A stretch of DNA of 64,000 nucleotides from Sorangium cellulosum. GTDB taxonomy: Bacteria; Myxococcota_A; Polyangia; Polyangiales; Polyangiaceae. Every line of letters starts with the position of its first letter. Positions within the stretch are counted from its first letter, which is position 1. The notes beneath the pieces are model-generated. The model was not told the DNA's origin. It saw only the letters and a list, made by a program, of their open reading frames with translations, and made no database searches. The stretch covers positions 2,480,001 through 2,544,000 of the forward strand of contig NZ_CP012670.1 in assembly GCF_004135735.1 (NCBI RefSeq), written 5' to 3'. Position numbers and translations under genes: made by a program. Below, piece by piece: positions 50,431 to 59,659 of this stretch.

Positions 50431-51929
50431 TGCCGCGGCGAGGGGGGCGCGCGGAGCGGTGGCCGGCGGCGCTCGTGGCCGGCCTCGCGGTGGCTGTCGC
50501 GGGGTGCCACCCGTTCGACTGCGAGGATTACTTCCTGTGCCCGGCCTCGTGCGCGGGCGAATGCCTGCCGATGGTCGAGGACACGAGCTACAGCGAGCCC
50601 GTGCTGCTCTGGATGGGGGACCTCGAAGCGGCTCCCGAGTGTCCGAGACCTGGTTTTCACCAGATCCAGGAGGGGTGGGTAGGGCCGAGCGCGGAGGATC
50701 CGAGCGCGGAGGCGCCGTGTCCGCCGTGCGCCTGCGGTCAACCCGCGTGCCAGCTCCCCGAGCAGGTCCTCCTGAGCGCCGAGCCGCTGTGCGGCGGGCC
50801 GTCGGTGCTGGTTTCCACCGCCCCCGACTGGGACGGCTCGTGCGTGGCGGCGCCCGAGACCCTCTTCGATGTGCGCTCCGTCGCCGCGCAGACCAGCGCG
50901 GTGTGTGCGCCCATCGCGTCGCCGCCGCCGCCCCCCGCGATGATTTACGGCCGGGTTTGCCGCGCGTGGCGCGAGGCGGGTCTTTGCACCCAGCCGAGAG
51001 ATTTCTGCCTTCCACCCGTGGATCCGCCGCCCGACCGGTTCAGGCGATGCGTTCACCACGGCGGGCGGAGGGACCAGGAATGTTCCAGCCCCCTGTACCC
51101 GGACAAGGTCGTCCTCCATGCCGATCCACCGGGTACGTCGAGGTGCCCGGCCTGCGCGTGCGAGGCCGTGGGGGCGAGTTGCATCGCGTTCCTGGAGCTG
51201 TTCGACGATCCGGGGTGCGGGGGTCCTGATCTCACCAGGGGGCCGGTCTCGGAGATACCGACGTGCGTGCCGTTCAGGAGCAATGACGCGGTCAGCGCGG
51301 TGGCTGCCACGTGGTTCATCAACGATCCGGGCGTCGGCTGCGTACCCTGGAGGGCGGTGCTGGGGGGGCGCTCGCCGTGGCCTGCGGCGGGTGCGCTCCG
51401 TATGACTTCGGCGAAGCGACATGTCCTGGCGAGTGCCTTCCCTTGGTGGCTTCGGAATACACCTCGCCCGAGCTCGTCTGGACGGGGGACGCGGACAAGG
51501 CGCCCGAATGCCCGGAGGGGTTCACCAGGAGCGTGGAGGGCTGGTATGCGGATGCTCCAGCGGCCGAGCTCGGAATGCCCGCAGGACTACCCGGAGCGGG
51601 TCGTGCTCTACCGGGACGTGGAGGACACGCGCGGGTGCGAGCCGTGCACGTGTGAGCCGCAGGGGGCCACCTGCACGGCGAACATCACGATGTTCTCCGG
51701 GTCCAACTGCGACGTGGATCTGGATCGGTTCTCGGGCGTCGTCTCCGAGGAGGGAGCGTGTGTCTCCGCCGGCGCGGCCCCCCTTGCGGCCAAGACGATG
51801 ACGGCCGAGTGGATCGAGAACGACCCCGGGACCGGCTGCATCCCGCGGGGCGGCAGCGAGGAGCCCGTGGGCGAGGTGAAGCCGGCCGAGCCGGCGGTCT
51901 ACTGCTGCCAGCCGCTCGAGGAGGAATGA
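50430..51929 (+). CDS. Cys-rich lipoprotein fused to the end of a decayed paralogue
   Basis: The frame starts at ATG 50430 and runs for 499 codons. The N-terminus is a lipoprotein signal (WPAALVAGLAVAVAGCHPF). It is followed by CPASCAGECLPMVED, a PECPRPGFHQIQEGW segment and paired Cys modules (CPPCACGQPAC, CPACACEAVGASC), ending DPGVGCVPW near residue 310. After that, about 65 residues are out-of-frame reading of the start of a second copy. The frame then rejoins the second copy's C-terminal Cys module (CEPCTCEPQGATC, ENDPGTGCIPRGG) and ends. Thus the natural C-terminus of the first gene has been lost and replaced. Such lipoproteins are common in Sorangium-type genomes; their function is unknown. 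Confidence 0.65.
   Translation: MPRRGGRAERWPAALVAGLAVAVAGCHPFDCEDYFLCPASCAGECLPMVEDTSYSEPVLLWMGDLEAAPECPRPGFHQIQEGWVGPSAEDPSAEAPCPPCACGQPACQLPEQVLLSAEPLCGGPSVLVSTAPDWDGSCVAAPETLFDVRSVAAQTSAVCAPIASPPPPPAMIYGRVCRAWREAGLCTQPRDFCLPPVDPPPDRFRRCVHHGGRRDQECSSPLYPDKVVLHADPPGTSRCPACACEAVGASCIAFLELFDDPGCGGPDLTRGPVSEIPTCVPFRSNDAVSAVAATWFINDPGVGCVPWRAVLGGRSPWPAAGALRMTSAKRHVLASAFPWWLRNTPRPSSSGRGTRTRRPNARRGSPGAWRAGMRMLQRPSSECPQDYPERVVLYRDVEDTRGCEPCTCEPQGATCTANITMFSGSNCDVDLDRFSGVVSEEGACVSAGAAPLAAKTMTAEWIENDPGTGCIPRGGSEEPVGEVKPAEPAVYCCQPLEEE
51352..51929 (+). pseudogene. Decayed tandem copy of the Cys-rich lipoprotein
   Basis: In the third plus-strand frame, GGALAVACGGCAPYDFGEA, TCPGECLPLVASEYTSPEL and APECPEGFTRSVEGWYADAP match the N-terminus of the gene at 50430. 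The homology then shifts frame near 51555 and continues as SSECPQDYPERVVLYRD in the frame of the upstream gene. The central 150 residues with the first Cys module are missing. It is a duplicate inactivated by an internal deletion and a frameshift. Confidence 0.6.
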
Positions 51930-51997
51930 GCCGGGCGCGAGGGCGCGACGGCGAGGCACCGCGACCCGCGACGGCCCATCCCATGCGGCGGGCCGGT

Positions 51998-53344
51998 CTA
52001 TCCGGATCGCCGGAACAGGTTCATCAACCGGCGGAGCAGCCCAGGTTTCGGGGCGGGGGCGTCCGCCGCCGGCTCCTTCCCGCGGCGCGCGGATGAGGGC
52101 GCCGCGTCGCGGGGCTTCGCGGCGGCAGCGCCGCGGGGCTTCGCGGCGGCAGCGCCGCGGGGCTTCGCGGCGGCAGCCTCGCGGGGCTTCGCGGCGGCGG
52201 CGTCGCGCTCGGCAGGTGTCCCGGGCTCCTCGCGCCGGGGCTCCGCGGCGTGGGCCGCCGCGCGATCCGCCGCCCGGCTCGGCGCAGGCTTCGGTCCGTG
52301 CTTGCCGGCCCGCGCCTGGACCCTGGCCTTCATCGCCTCCTTGGCGGTGAGCGCCGGCTTCTTCTTCTTCGGGAACGCGGCGGTCGGCGGCGGCACCCAT
52401 ACCGGCGGCGGCGGCTGGGGCGGCGCCGTCGGCTCCGGGGTCGGGGCCGGCTCCGGCGGCGGGGCAGCCGCCGCGGCCGGCGTGCGGGAGCGCTGCGGCT
52501 CCCGGGAGCCCTCCCGGGGAGCGGTTGCCGCTCCGGCGCCAGGCGCAGCCTTCGCCGCGGCGGGCCCGGTGCGCCCCTCGCCGCCCCGCTCACCCTTCGC
52601 GGCGGCGGGCGTGCGACGCTCCCGTGCGGCGGCGTCCGAGCCGGGGTGCGGCGCCGACCCGCGCGGCCGCGGCGCGGCGCCGTCGGCGCCCGCCCAGGTC
52701 CGGCGGGGCGCGCCGGTCCTCGGCGTCCCGGACCTCTCCGGCGGGCGGCCCTCGCGAGCCGCGCGCTCGGAAGGCCCGCGCTCGCGCCCCTCACGCGCAA
52801 ACGATCCGCCCTCGCGCTCCGCGCGCGCTCGCGCTCCGCGCTCCACCGGGCTCGTCGAGCGCTGCGGCGAGGGGGCCTGCGCGGCGGCAGGCGTGCGGGG
52901 GCGGCGCATGTCGATGACCCGCCGCGGGCGCGCGGCGGCGGGCGTGACGGGCGCGGTGGGCGCTGCCACGGCCTCCGGGGCCGCCCCGGCGGATGCCGCT
53001 GCGCCGCCTTCCGTTGCTCCCTCGGCCGCCGTTTCCGCCGCTCCCGGCGCCGCCACCGTCGCTTCTGCCGCGGCCTCCGTGGCTCCCCCGGCTGCCGCCA
53101 CCGTCGCTTCTGCCGCGGCCTCCGTGGCTCCCCCGGCTGCCGCCGCCGTCGCTTCTGCCGCGGCCTCCGTGGCTCCCCCGGCTGCCGCCTCCATCGCTCC
53201 CGCGGCGACCTCCGCCGCTCCCGGGGCCGCCTCCGCCACCCCCGCCGCGGCCTCCATCGCGCTCGGATCCGTCGCGCGCTCCTCGACGGGCGTCGCGTGT
53301 TCCGGCTGTCCCCCCTCGTTTTCTGCTGTGTGCTGCTCGACCAT
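51998..53344 (-). CDS. Ala/Pro-rich disordered protein
   Basis: This protein of 448 aa has no hydrophobic segment. It begins MVEQHTAENEGGQPEH, has an Ala/Glu/Thr repeat (GGATEAAAEATVAA), then Arg/Pro/Ala-rich text (VIDMRRPRTPAAAQ, PPPPVWVPPPTAAFPKKKK), an AAAAKPRGA repeat, and ends in a basic amphipathic helix (PGLLRRLMNLFRRSG). The composition suggests an intrinsically disordered nucleic-acid or membrane-surface binder. Two in-frame repeats (45 and 24 bases) support a protein-coding origin. I cannot name a family. It is possible, though less likely, that the frame is an artefact of high GC. Confidence 0.6.
   Translation of the reverse strand: MVEQHTAENEGGQPEHATPVEERATDPSAMEAAAGVAEAAPGAAEVAAGAMEAAAGGATEAAAEATAAAAGGATEAAAEATVAAAGGATEAAAEATVAAPGAAETAAEGATEGGAAASAGAAPEAVAAPTAPVTPAAARPRRVIDMRRPRTPAAAQAPSPQRSTSPVERGARARAEREGGSFAREGRERGPSERAAREGRPPERSGTPRTGAPRRTWAGADGAAPRPRGSAPHPGSDAAARERRTPAAAKGERGGEGRTGPAAAKAAPGAGAATAPREGSREPQRSRTPAAAAAPPPEPAPTPEPTAPPQPPPPVWVPPPTAAFPKKKKPALTAKEAMKARVQARAGKHGPKPAPSRAADRAAAHAAEPRREEPGTPAERDAAAAKPREAAAAKPRGAAAAKPRGAAAAKPRDAAPSSARRGKEPAADAPAPKPGLLRRLMNLFRRSG
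52112..52207. repeat. 24-bp in-frame repeat in the Ala/Pro-rich gene
   Basis: Four units of 24 bases encode the AAAAKPRG block near the C-terminus. Spacing of Lys and Arg suggests a charge-repeat linker. Confidence 0.85.
53056..53190. repeat. 45-bp in-frame repeat in the Ala/Pro-rich gene
   Basis: About three near-identical 45-base units encode AGGATEAAAEATVAA. They are more uniform than codon choice would require, pointing to recent expansion. Confidence 0.9.
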
Positions 53345-53505
53345 CGGCCCCCTCCATAGCGTCCTCCGGCGCTTCGCGAAACCGGATCTCTCCGCGCTCC
53401 CCGCCTCCCGCGCTCCCCACCCACCCCGCGCGGCAGCGCCCCTCGCCCCCGCTCCGGCGCCCGCGCTCGCGGGAACACGCCGGCCGCGCGCCTCTCCGGG
53501 CCCGG

Positions 53506-56500
53506 TCAGCTCACCGCCAGCTCACCGCGCACTCCCGCGGGCTCCGGCGGCTCCGGCGCCTCCAGGGGGAGCTCCACGACGAACGTCGCGCCCGCGCCGG
53601 GCTGGCTCTCCACGCGGACGGAGCCGCCGTGCGCGGCCACGATCCAGCGCACGATGTAGAGCCCGAGGCCGAGGCCGCCGAAGTTCCGGACCGACACCGC
53701 GCGCTCGAAGCGCTCGAAGATCCTGCCCTGATCCGCCGCCGCGATCCCGATCCCCCGATCGCGGACCACGAGCAACGCGCGATCGGCCTGCCGGCGCACG
53801 CTGACCTGAACGACGTTGCCGGCGCCGTACTTCATCGCGTTCGACAGCAGATTGATGAGGACCTGCTCCAGGCGCGACGGATCCCAGCGCCCGATCACGG
53901 GCTCGTCCAGCTCGAGCCGGATCGGACAGCCGGCATCCGCGAATTGCTGGCTCATCCGCTCGACCACCTCGCGGGCCAGCTCCGCGAGGTCGACCGGCGC
54001 GCGCACGATCGCGAGCCGCCCGGCGTTCAGCTTCGTGACGTCGAGCAGCTCGTCGACCAGGCGCCCGAGCCGCGCGAGCTGGCGGTCGAGGACCCGCAGC
54101 GTCGCCTCGAGCCGCTCCGGCGGGAGCTCCGCGCGCTGGTGGCGGCGCAAGAGCCGCTCGACGAGCTGCGCCTGCATCTGCAGCGAGGTCAGCGGGGTCT
54201 TGAGCTCGTGGGACGCGACCGTGAGGAACTCGTCCCGCCGCCGGATCGCCTCCTGCGCCTCGGCGAAGAGGCGCGCGTTGTCGAGCGCGAGCGCCGCCCG
54301 GCTCCCCAGCTCCTCGGCCAGCCACCGCTCGGCGGGGCCGTAGCGGCGCCGCGGCGCGGTCGACAGCAGCGTCATGACCCCGAAGCACCGGTCGCGCGCG
54401 AGGAGCGGGACCCGCAGGAACGCCTGGACACCGAGCGGCTCCAGCGCGGGCGCGGCGTCCCGGTCGCCCACCTCGGCCCGGGCCGGCGACGCCGCCGTCA
54501 GGGGGCGCAGCGCGCGCCTCACGGCGTCCACCCGCCCGTCCGGGATCCCTGCGACGGCCGCCAGAGGGCCCGGCGCGTCGCGGTCGGAGCGCACCTCGAC
54601 GAGGCACTGATCGGCCAGCTCGGGCACGGCGAGCTGCGCCACGCTCTCGAGGGTCGCGCCGTAGCCGAGGGCCATCAGCTTGCGGCTCGCCTCGGCCAGG
54701 AAGCGCTCGGCCTGCTCGGCCCGCTTGCGCTCGGTGATGTCGGTGGAGATGCCGCAGACCGCGCGAGACTCGGCGCCCTGGCCCAGAGGGAACTTGACCG
54801 AGAGCGCGGTGCGCGGTCCGCTTGCGAGCGGCACCGTCTCCTCCCACTCCATCGGCGCGCCCACCTCGAGCACCTTCCGGTCGTGCTCGCGGATCATCTC
54901 GGCGACGGGAGCAGGGAAGAGCTCGGCGTCGGTCCTCCCGAGGAGCTGCTCGCTCGGCACGCCCAGGAGGGCGCCCACCTGCCGGTTGGCGAGCAGGTAG
55001 CGACCTTCGTGATCCTTCACGTAGACGCTCGCCGCCGAGTTGTCGACGATGGCCTGGAGCATCTCCTGGTTGGCTTTGAGCGCCTGTTCCGCCCGCCGCC
55101 GCTCGGCGTTCTCCTGCTCCAGCTCGGCATAGAGCATCGCGTTCTCCAGCGAGATCGCCGACTGCGAGGCGAGCAGCTCGACGACGCTGAGCCGCCCGGG
55201 GGTGAAGGCGCCGGTGACGAGGTTGTTCTCCAGGTAGAGCAGGCCGATCAGCCGGGCCTGGCGCACGATCGGGAGGCACAGCATGGATCTCGGGCGCTTG
55301 CGCCGGAAATACTCATCCTCCATGAAGGGGTGCCGGGCCGTGGCGTCGTCGAGCAGCACGCGCTCGTGGCTCCGGCGAACATAGTTGAGGACGGAGTGCG
55401 GCAGCGCGACAGAAGGCGCCTCGCTCGCGCCGAGCAGCCGCACCGCTTCCCCCGGCGTCTCGATCGCCGCGGTCCACAGGCAGTCATCCCGGATCAGGAG
55501 GACGTGTCCCTCCTCGGCGCCCGCGTGCTCGACCACGACGCGAAGCAGCATCTCGAGCAGCCGCGGGAGCTTGAGCTCGCCGGAGATGCTCTGCGCGGCC
55601 TTCACCACCGACAGGACGTCGAACTGCTCGGCCCGTACGGCGAACGTGACGGTGGGGGCGATCGGCTTGCGCGGGGCGAGGTGGGGGTAGCGCTGATCGA
55701 GCTGCTCCACCTTGGCGTGGGCGCCCCAGCGGAAATAGGCGGCGCGAGCCTCTCGCAGGTAGCTGTCGGCGGGTATCGTGAGGCCGCGTGCGCGGGAGAA
55801 CCCCGCGGCGAGCTCGCAGGCGATGGCCTCGTGCTGGACGAACCCGCCCTCGCGCGCCGCCGCGATGGCCTGCTCGTAGAGCCGGCTGGCCTCCGGCTCG
55901 CGCCCCAGGAGCCGTGCGAGCTCGGCGCGCACCAGGGCGTGCTTGTGAAGGAAGTTGTCGGGGCCGCTCCTGGCCCACTCGCCGAGCTGCCGCTCGCACT
56001 CGAGGAGCTCCTCGGGGGCCGCCCGCGGCGGGGATGGCTGCGCGTCGCGCGGCGCGTCGAAGAGGGCCGCGAGCGCGAGCGCGCGATAATAGTAGCTCTC
56101 GGCGATGAGCGCGTGCGGCCCGACCCTGGGGGGGTGCTCGGCGATCGCGCGGGTCGCCGCCGCGAGCGCCTCTCGGGGAGAGCCGAGCACGAAGAGCGCC
56201 TGGGCCTTCAAGCTGTAGTAGAAGTCGCGAGCGGTCTCCAGATCGCCTCCCTCCTCCAGCCGCGCCTCGAAGGCCGGCGGATCCAGCTCGGACCCGTCCG
56301 GCATCGAGAGGCGGACCGGCCTCCCGCGCAGCGTCTGGATCATGGCGTGGCCGCCGAGGAGGGCGTTGTGCGCGAACGCGTGGCCGACCTTGCGCACGAA
56401 GCCGAGGCGCTCTTCGACCTCGTGAAGCACGTCGTCCAGCGCCTCGCCGGCGAGCAGCGGGAACAGCGCGGCCCAGATGCAGTTGAGGCACGCGTTGTTC

Positions 56501-59500
56501 ACATCACCGGACTCGACCGCGGCGCTGAAGCCGTCGCGCGTGGTTGGATACGTCTCTCGGTAGTGGCGTGTCCAGAAGACGACATAGTGTCCGAAGAGGA
56601 TGACCACCAGCGATTTCGTGGTGAGGAGGCCGCTCCTGTCCGCCAGGTCGTGGCCGAGCTTGCCGAACAAGTAAGCCTCGCGATATCGCCCGAACCTCGA
56701 GCTCATCACCATCGCGAAGGCGGCGTACGCGACAGCGGAGTGCTCGGCGTTGCCGTGGCGCAGGCTGAGCTTGACCATGCGCATGACGGCGAGGTGGTAC
56801 AGGTTCACGTCCACGAAGAACGAAGGGAGGGACACGCTCTGCAGCACGCCCATCGTGATCTTGATCTCCGGGTGCGTCATGGGGGGCAGGTGGATCAAGT
56901 CCTCGATGGCCCGATCGCCCAGGGCCTGCCAGACGCTCTCGGTCTCCTTCTCGACCTGCGCGTCGGTGGGGTGGAGCGGCAGATCGACGTCGCACGCGCG
57001 GAGGCACGAGAGCCCGATCTCCACCGCGCGTGTGTAGTTCCCGCGGGTGGCGTTCAGCGCGGCGACGAGCGCGACGACGGCGGCCGTCTCGTGCCGGGTC
57101 CGCGCGCGATCCATGAGCTCTCCCAGGCGCCGCTCGGCTTCCTCGAAGCTGCCGGTGATGTACGCGATGTGCGCGCGCTCGAACGCCAGACCGTAGGTCA
57201 GCTCGTGACATGTCTCCCAGGAGGCCGGCGCGAGCAGGGAGAGGCCAGCCGCGAAGAGCGCGGCGGCGGACTGGAAGGCCGCGGCCGCCTTGGCCTTCCT
57301 GCCGGCGCGGAGGTTCAGCGCCGCGACCTCCTCCCGCTCCGCCTGGGAGCGCAGGAGCGTGGCGCCGCGGTTCATGTGGGCGACGACGTCGAAGAGCGCG
57401 TCGTCGCGCTCCTCGGCGCGTTGCGCCGAGAGGAGCAGCTGCCCGATCCGGAGGTGCATCTCGGCGCGCTGTCCCGCCGGGATGAGCGAGTAAGCGGCTT
57501 GCTGCACCCGATCGTGGAGGAATCGATAGGCGCCGTCCCGGCGGAGGAGCAGCCCCTCCCGCACGGCCTCCTCGAGCGCGTCGCGGAGCTCGGCCGCCGG
57601 GCGGCCCGCGACCACCGCGAGCGTGTCGAGCTCCAGGCTGCTGCCGAGGCACGCGGCGAGCGTGAGGGCGTCCAGCGTCGGAGCCGAGAGCCGCTTCAGC
57701 TTGCCCGCCATCAGCTCGACGACGTTGTCGGTGAGCTCCTTGCCCCGGATCGCGGCGATGTCCCACCGCCACCTGCCCGCCTCCGCGTCGAAGGTGATGA
57801 GCCCCTCCTGATGCAGCGCGATCAGGAACTGGAGCACGAAGAACGGGTTGCCGCCGGTCTTCTCGTGAACCAGCCGCGAGAGCGGCTCGACCTGCTCTGC
57901 GGACGCGTGCGGCGCGTGGACCGCCTCGGCGACGAGCGCCCCGACATGGGTGGCCGAGAGCGGCGCGAGGACGAGCTCGGAGACAGCGGCGCCGCGCCTC
58001 CGCGCCTCGGCCAGGGTGAGCCGCAGCGGGTGCGCGGGGCCGACCTCGTTGTCGCGGTACGCGCCGATCAAGAGGAGGCGCTCGGACCCGGCGTAGGTGG
58101 CGAGCTGCTCGAGCAGCTGGAGGCTCCCCGCGTCGGCCCACTGCAGATCGTCGAGGAAGAGCGCCACGGGGTGCTCCTTCTGGGCGCACGCCGCGACGAC
58201 GCGCTGGAGCGTGGCGTGCAGCCGGCTCTGCGCCTCGGCGGGCGGCAGCTCGGGCACGGGCGGCTGGGGGCCGAGGAGCAGCGTGAGCTCGGGGAGCACG
58301 TCGGCGAGCAGCGCGCCGCTCTCGCCGAGCGCCTCCCGGAAGCGCTGTCTCCAGCGCTCGACCTGCTCCTCGCTCGCGCAGAGGATCTCCTGAAAGAGCG
58401 CCCGGAACGCCTGATGGAAGGCGCGGTAGGGGACGTCCCTCGCGGTCTGATCGAACTTGCCGGAGAGGAAGAAGCCCCGCTCCCTCACGATCGGCCGGTG
58501 CAGCTCGGCGACGAGCGACGACTTGCCGATGCCCGAGTAGCCCGACACGAGCACGAGCTCTGACCGGCCTTGCGCCACCACCCGCTCGAACGCGGCGAGC
58601 AGCGCCTCCACCTCGCGCTCGCGCCCGTACAGCCGCTGCGGCACCTGGAACCGGTCCGAGAGGTCGCGCTGGCCGAGCGCGAAGGGCTGGATGGCGCCGC
58701 TCGCCCGCCACCTCGCGAAGCACTCGTCGAGGTCGTGTCGCAGGCCGGCCGCGCTCTGGTAACGCTCCTCGGCGGCCTTGGAGAGCAGCTTGAGCACGAC
58801 CTCCGACAGGAGCGGGGGGATCGAGGGGACGCGCGCGTGCGGCGGGGCCGGCCTCCGCGCGATATGGCAATAGACCCACTCGACGGGATCGCTGGCCCGG
58901 AACGGCAGGGTGCCCGTCAGCATCTCGTAGAAGGTGACGCCGAGGGAGTACAGATCGGCCCGCTCGTCGATCCACCGATTCATCCGGCCCGTCTGCTCCG
59001 GCGCCATGTAGGCCAACGTCCCCTCGATGAGCCCGGCGTGCGCGAGGTGCTGGTGCTCGCGCGGTACGCGGGACGCAATCCCCAGGTCGGTGATCTTCGC
59101 CTCGCCGCTCACGGGGTGGATGAGCAGGTTCTGGGGCTTGATGTCCTTGTGGATGACGTGGCGCCGGTGCAGCTCGGCGAGCGCGTCGGTCAGGCGGAGG
59201 GCGAGGGGGAAGAAGCGCTCGAGCGGCATCGGACCGTCCAGGAGCCGGTCGAGCGACACGCCGCCGAAATCCTCCAGGACCAGCGCCGGCTGATCGCCGA
59301 GCACCTCGAGCGCGTAGGGCTTGACGACGGCCGTCGTATCGAGCGCCCGGGCGACCTCGTATTCATGATGCAGCCGCTCGAGGGCGCGGGGGCTCGCGTG
59401 ATCGCGCCGGAGGACCTTGAGCACCACGGGGAGGCCGTCGTCCTCGCACACAGCCCGGTAAAGCAGCGTGTCCGAACCCTCGTAGAGGGCCTCCGTGACA

Positions 59501-59547
59501 GTATAACGGAAGAGGCGGGCTTGCTCGGAAACGTCGGAAGTGGCCAC
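53506..59547 (-). CDS. Giant Ser/Thr kinase-AAA-GAF-PAS-GAF-histidine kinase
   Basis: This protein of about 2013 aa is of the trifunctional kinase/ATP-binding/sensor histidine kinase type. An N-terminal Hanks-type kinase (VVLKVLRRD, IHKDIKPQN with HKD for HRD, ITDLGIA) ends near residue 270. Then comes a MalT-like AAA ATPase (LYGREREVEALLAAF, VSGYSGIGKSSLVAEL). A long alpha-helical repeat region runs to about residue 1300. It is followed by GAF (LLRVVVEHAGAEEGHVLL), PAS (AIVDNSAASVYVKDHEGRY), a second GAF (GVQAFLRVPLLARDRCFGVM), HisKA (EFLTVASHELKTPLTSLQ) and HATPase (INLLSNAMKYGAG, GLGLGLYIVRW). GTG 59547 is chosen; TTG 59577 adds ten residues. The signal is unknown; a similar gene lies directly upstream. 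Confidence 0.92.
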   Translation of the reverse strand: MATSDVSEQARLFRYTVTEALYEGSDTLLYRAVCEDDGLPVVLKVLRRDHASPRALERLHHEYEVARALDTTAVVKPYALEVLGDQPALVLEDFGGVSLDRLLDGPMPLERFFPLALRLTDALAELHRRHVIHKDIKPQNLLIHPVSGEAKITDLGIASRVPREHQHLAHAGLIEGTLAYMAPEQTGRMNRWIDERADLYSLGVTFYEMLTGTLPFRASDPVEWVYCHIARRPAPPHARVPSIPPLLSEVVLKLLSKAAEERYQSAAGLRHDLDECFARWRASGAIQPFALGQRDLSDRFQVPQRLYGREREVEALLAAFERVVAQGRSELVLVSGYSGIGKSSLVAELHRPIVRERGFFLSGKFDQTARDVPYRAFHQAFRALFQEILCASEEQVERWRQRFREALGESGALLADVLPELTLLLGPQPPVPELPPAEAQSRLHATLQRVVAACAQKEHPVALFLDDLQWADAGSLQLLEQLATYAGSERLLLIGAYRDNEVGPAHPLRLTLAEARRRGAAVSELVLAPLSATHVGALVAEAVHAPHASAEQVEPLSRLVHEKTGGNPFFVLQFLIALHQEGLITFDAEAGRWRWDIAAIRGKELTDNVVELMAGKLKRLSAPTLDALTLAACLGSSLELDTLAVVAGRPAAELRDALEEAVREGLLLRRDGAYRFLHDRVQQAAYSLIPAGQRAEMHLRIGQLLLSAQRAEERDDALFDVVAHMNRGATLLRSQAEREEVAALNLRAGRKAKAAAAFQSAAALFAAGLSLLAPASWETCHELTYGLAFERAHIAYITGSFEEAERRLGELMDRARTRHETAAVVALVAALNATRGNYTRAVEIGLSCLRACDVDLPLHPTDAQVEKETESVWQALGDRAIEDLIHLPPMTHPEIKITMGVLQSVSLPSFFVDVNLYHLAVMRMVKLSLRHGNAEHSAVAYAAFAMVMSSRFGRYREAYLFGKLGHDLADRSGLLTTKSLVVILFGHYVVFWTRHYRETYPTTRDGFSAAVESGDVNNACLNCIWAALFPLLAGEALDDVLHEVEERLGFVRKVGHAFAHNALLGGHAMIQTLRGRPVRLSMPDGSELDPPAFEARLEEGGDLETARDFYYSLKAQALFVLGSPREALAAATRAIAEHPPRVGPHALIAESYYYRALALAALFDAPRDAQPSPPRAAPEELLECERQLGEWARSGPDNFLHKHALVRAELARLLGREPEASRLYEQAIAAAREGGFVQHEAIACELAAGFSRARGLTIPADSYLREARAAYFRWGAHAKVEQLDQRYPHLAPRKPIAPTVTFAVRAEQFDVLSVVKAAQSISGELKLPRLLEMLLRVVVEHAGAEEGHVLLIRDDCLWTAAIETPGEAVRLLGASEAPSVALPHSVLNYVRRSHERVLLDDATARHPFMEDEYFRRKRPRSMLCLPIVRQARLIGLLYLENNLVTGAFTPGRLSVVELLASQSAISLENAMLYAELEQENAERRRAEQALKANQEMLQAIVDNSAASVYVKDHEGRYLLANRQVGALLGVPSEQLLGRTDAELFPAPVAEMIREHDRKVLEVGAPMEWEETVPLASGPRTALSVKFPLGQGAESRAVCGISTDITERKRAEQAERFLAEASRKLMALGYGATLESVAQLAVPELADQCLVEVRSDRDAPGPLAAVAGIPDGRVDAVRRALRPLTAASPARAEVGDRDAAPALEPLGVQAFLRVPLLARDRCFGVMTLLSTAPRRRYGPAERWLAEELGSRAALALDNARLFAEAQEAIRRRDEFLTVASHELKTPLTSLQMQAQLVERLLRRHQRAELPPERLEATLRVLDRQLARLGRLVDELLDVTKLNAGRLAIVRAPVDLAELAREVVERMSQQFADAGCPIRLELDEPVIGRWDPSRLEQVLINLLSNAMKYGAGNVVQVSVRRQADRALLVVRDRGIGIAAADQGRIFERFERAVSVRNFGGLGLGLYIVRWIVAAHGGSVRVESQPGAGATFVVELPLEAPEPPEPAGVRGELAVS

Positions 59548-59659
59548 GGTGAAGGCCCCGGGGTTGGCGGCTCTCAAGCTCAGGATTATTCCCAGACGCG
59601 CCTCGCGGTGTCACGGCCTTGATTGGCCTGTGGACAGCGGGCCGCCCGGTCGAGCTCAC

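Noticed and set aside
52993..58563. Very long plus-strand open frame of about 1856 codons
   Set aside because: Antisense to the giant hybrid kinase; composition is Arg/Glu/Leu-rich mirror text without recognisable domains.
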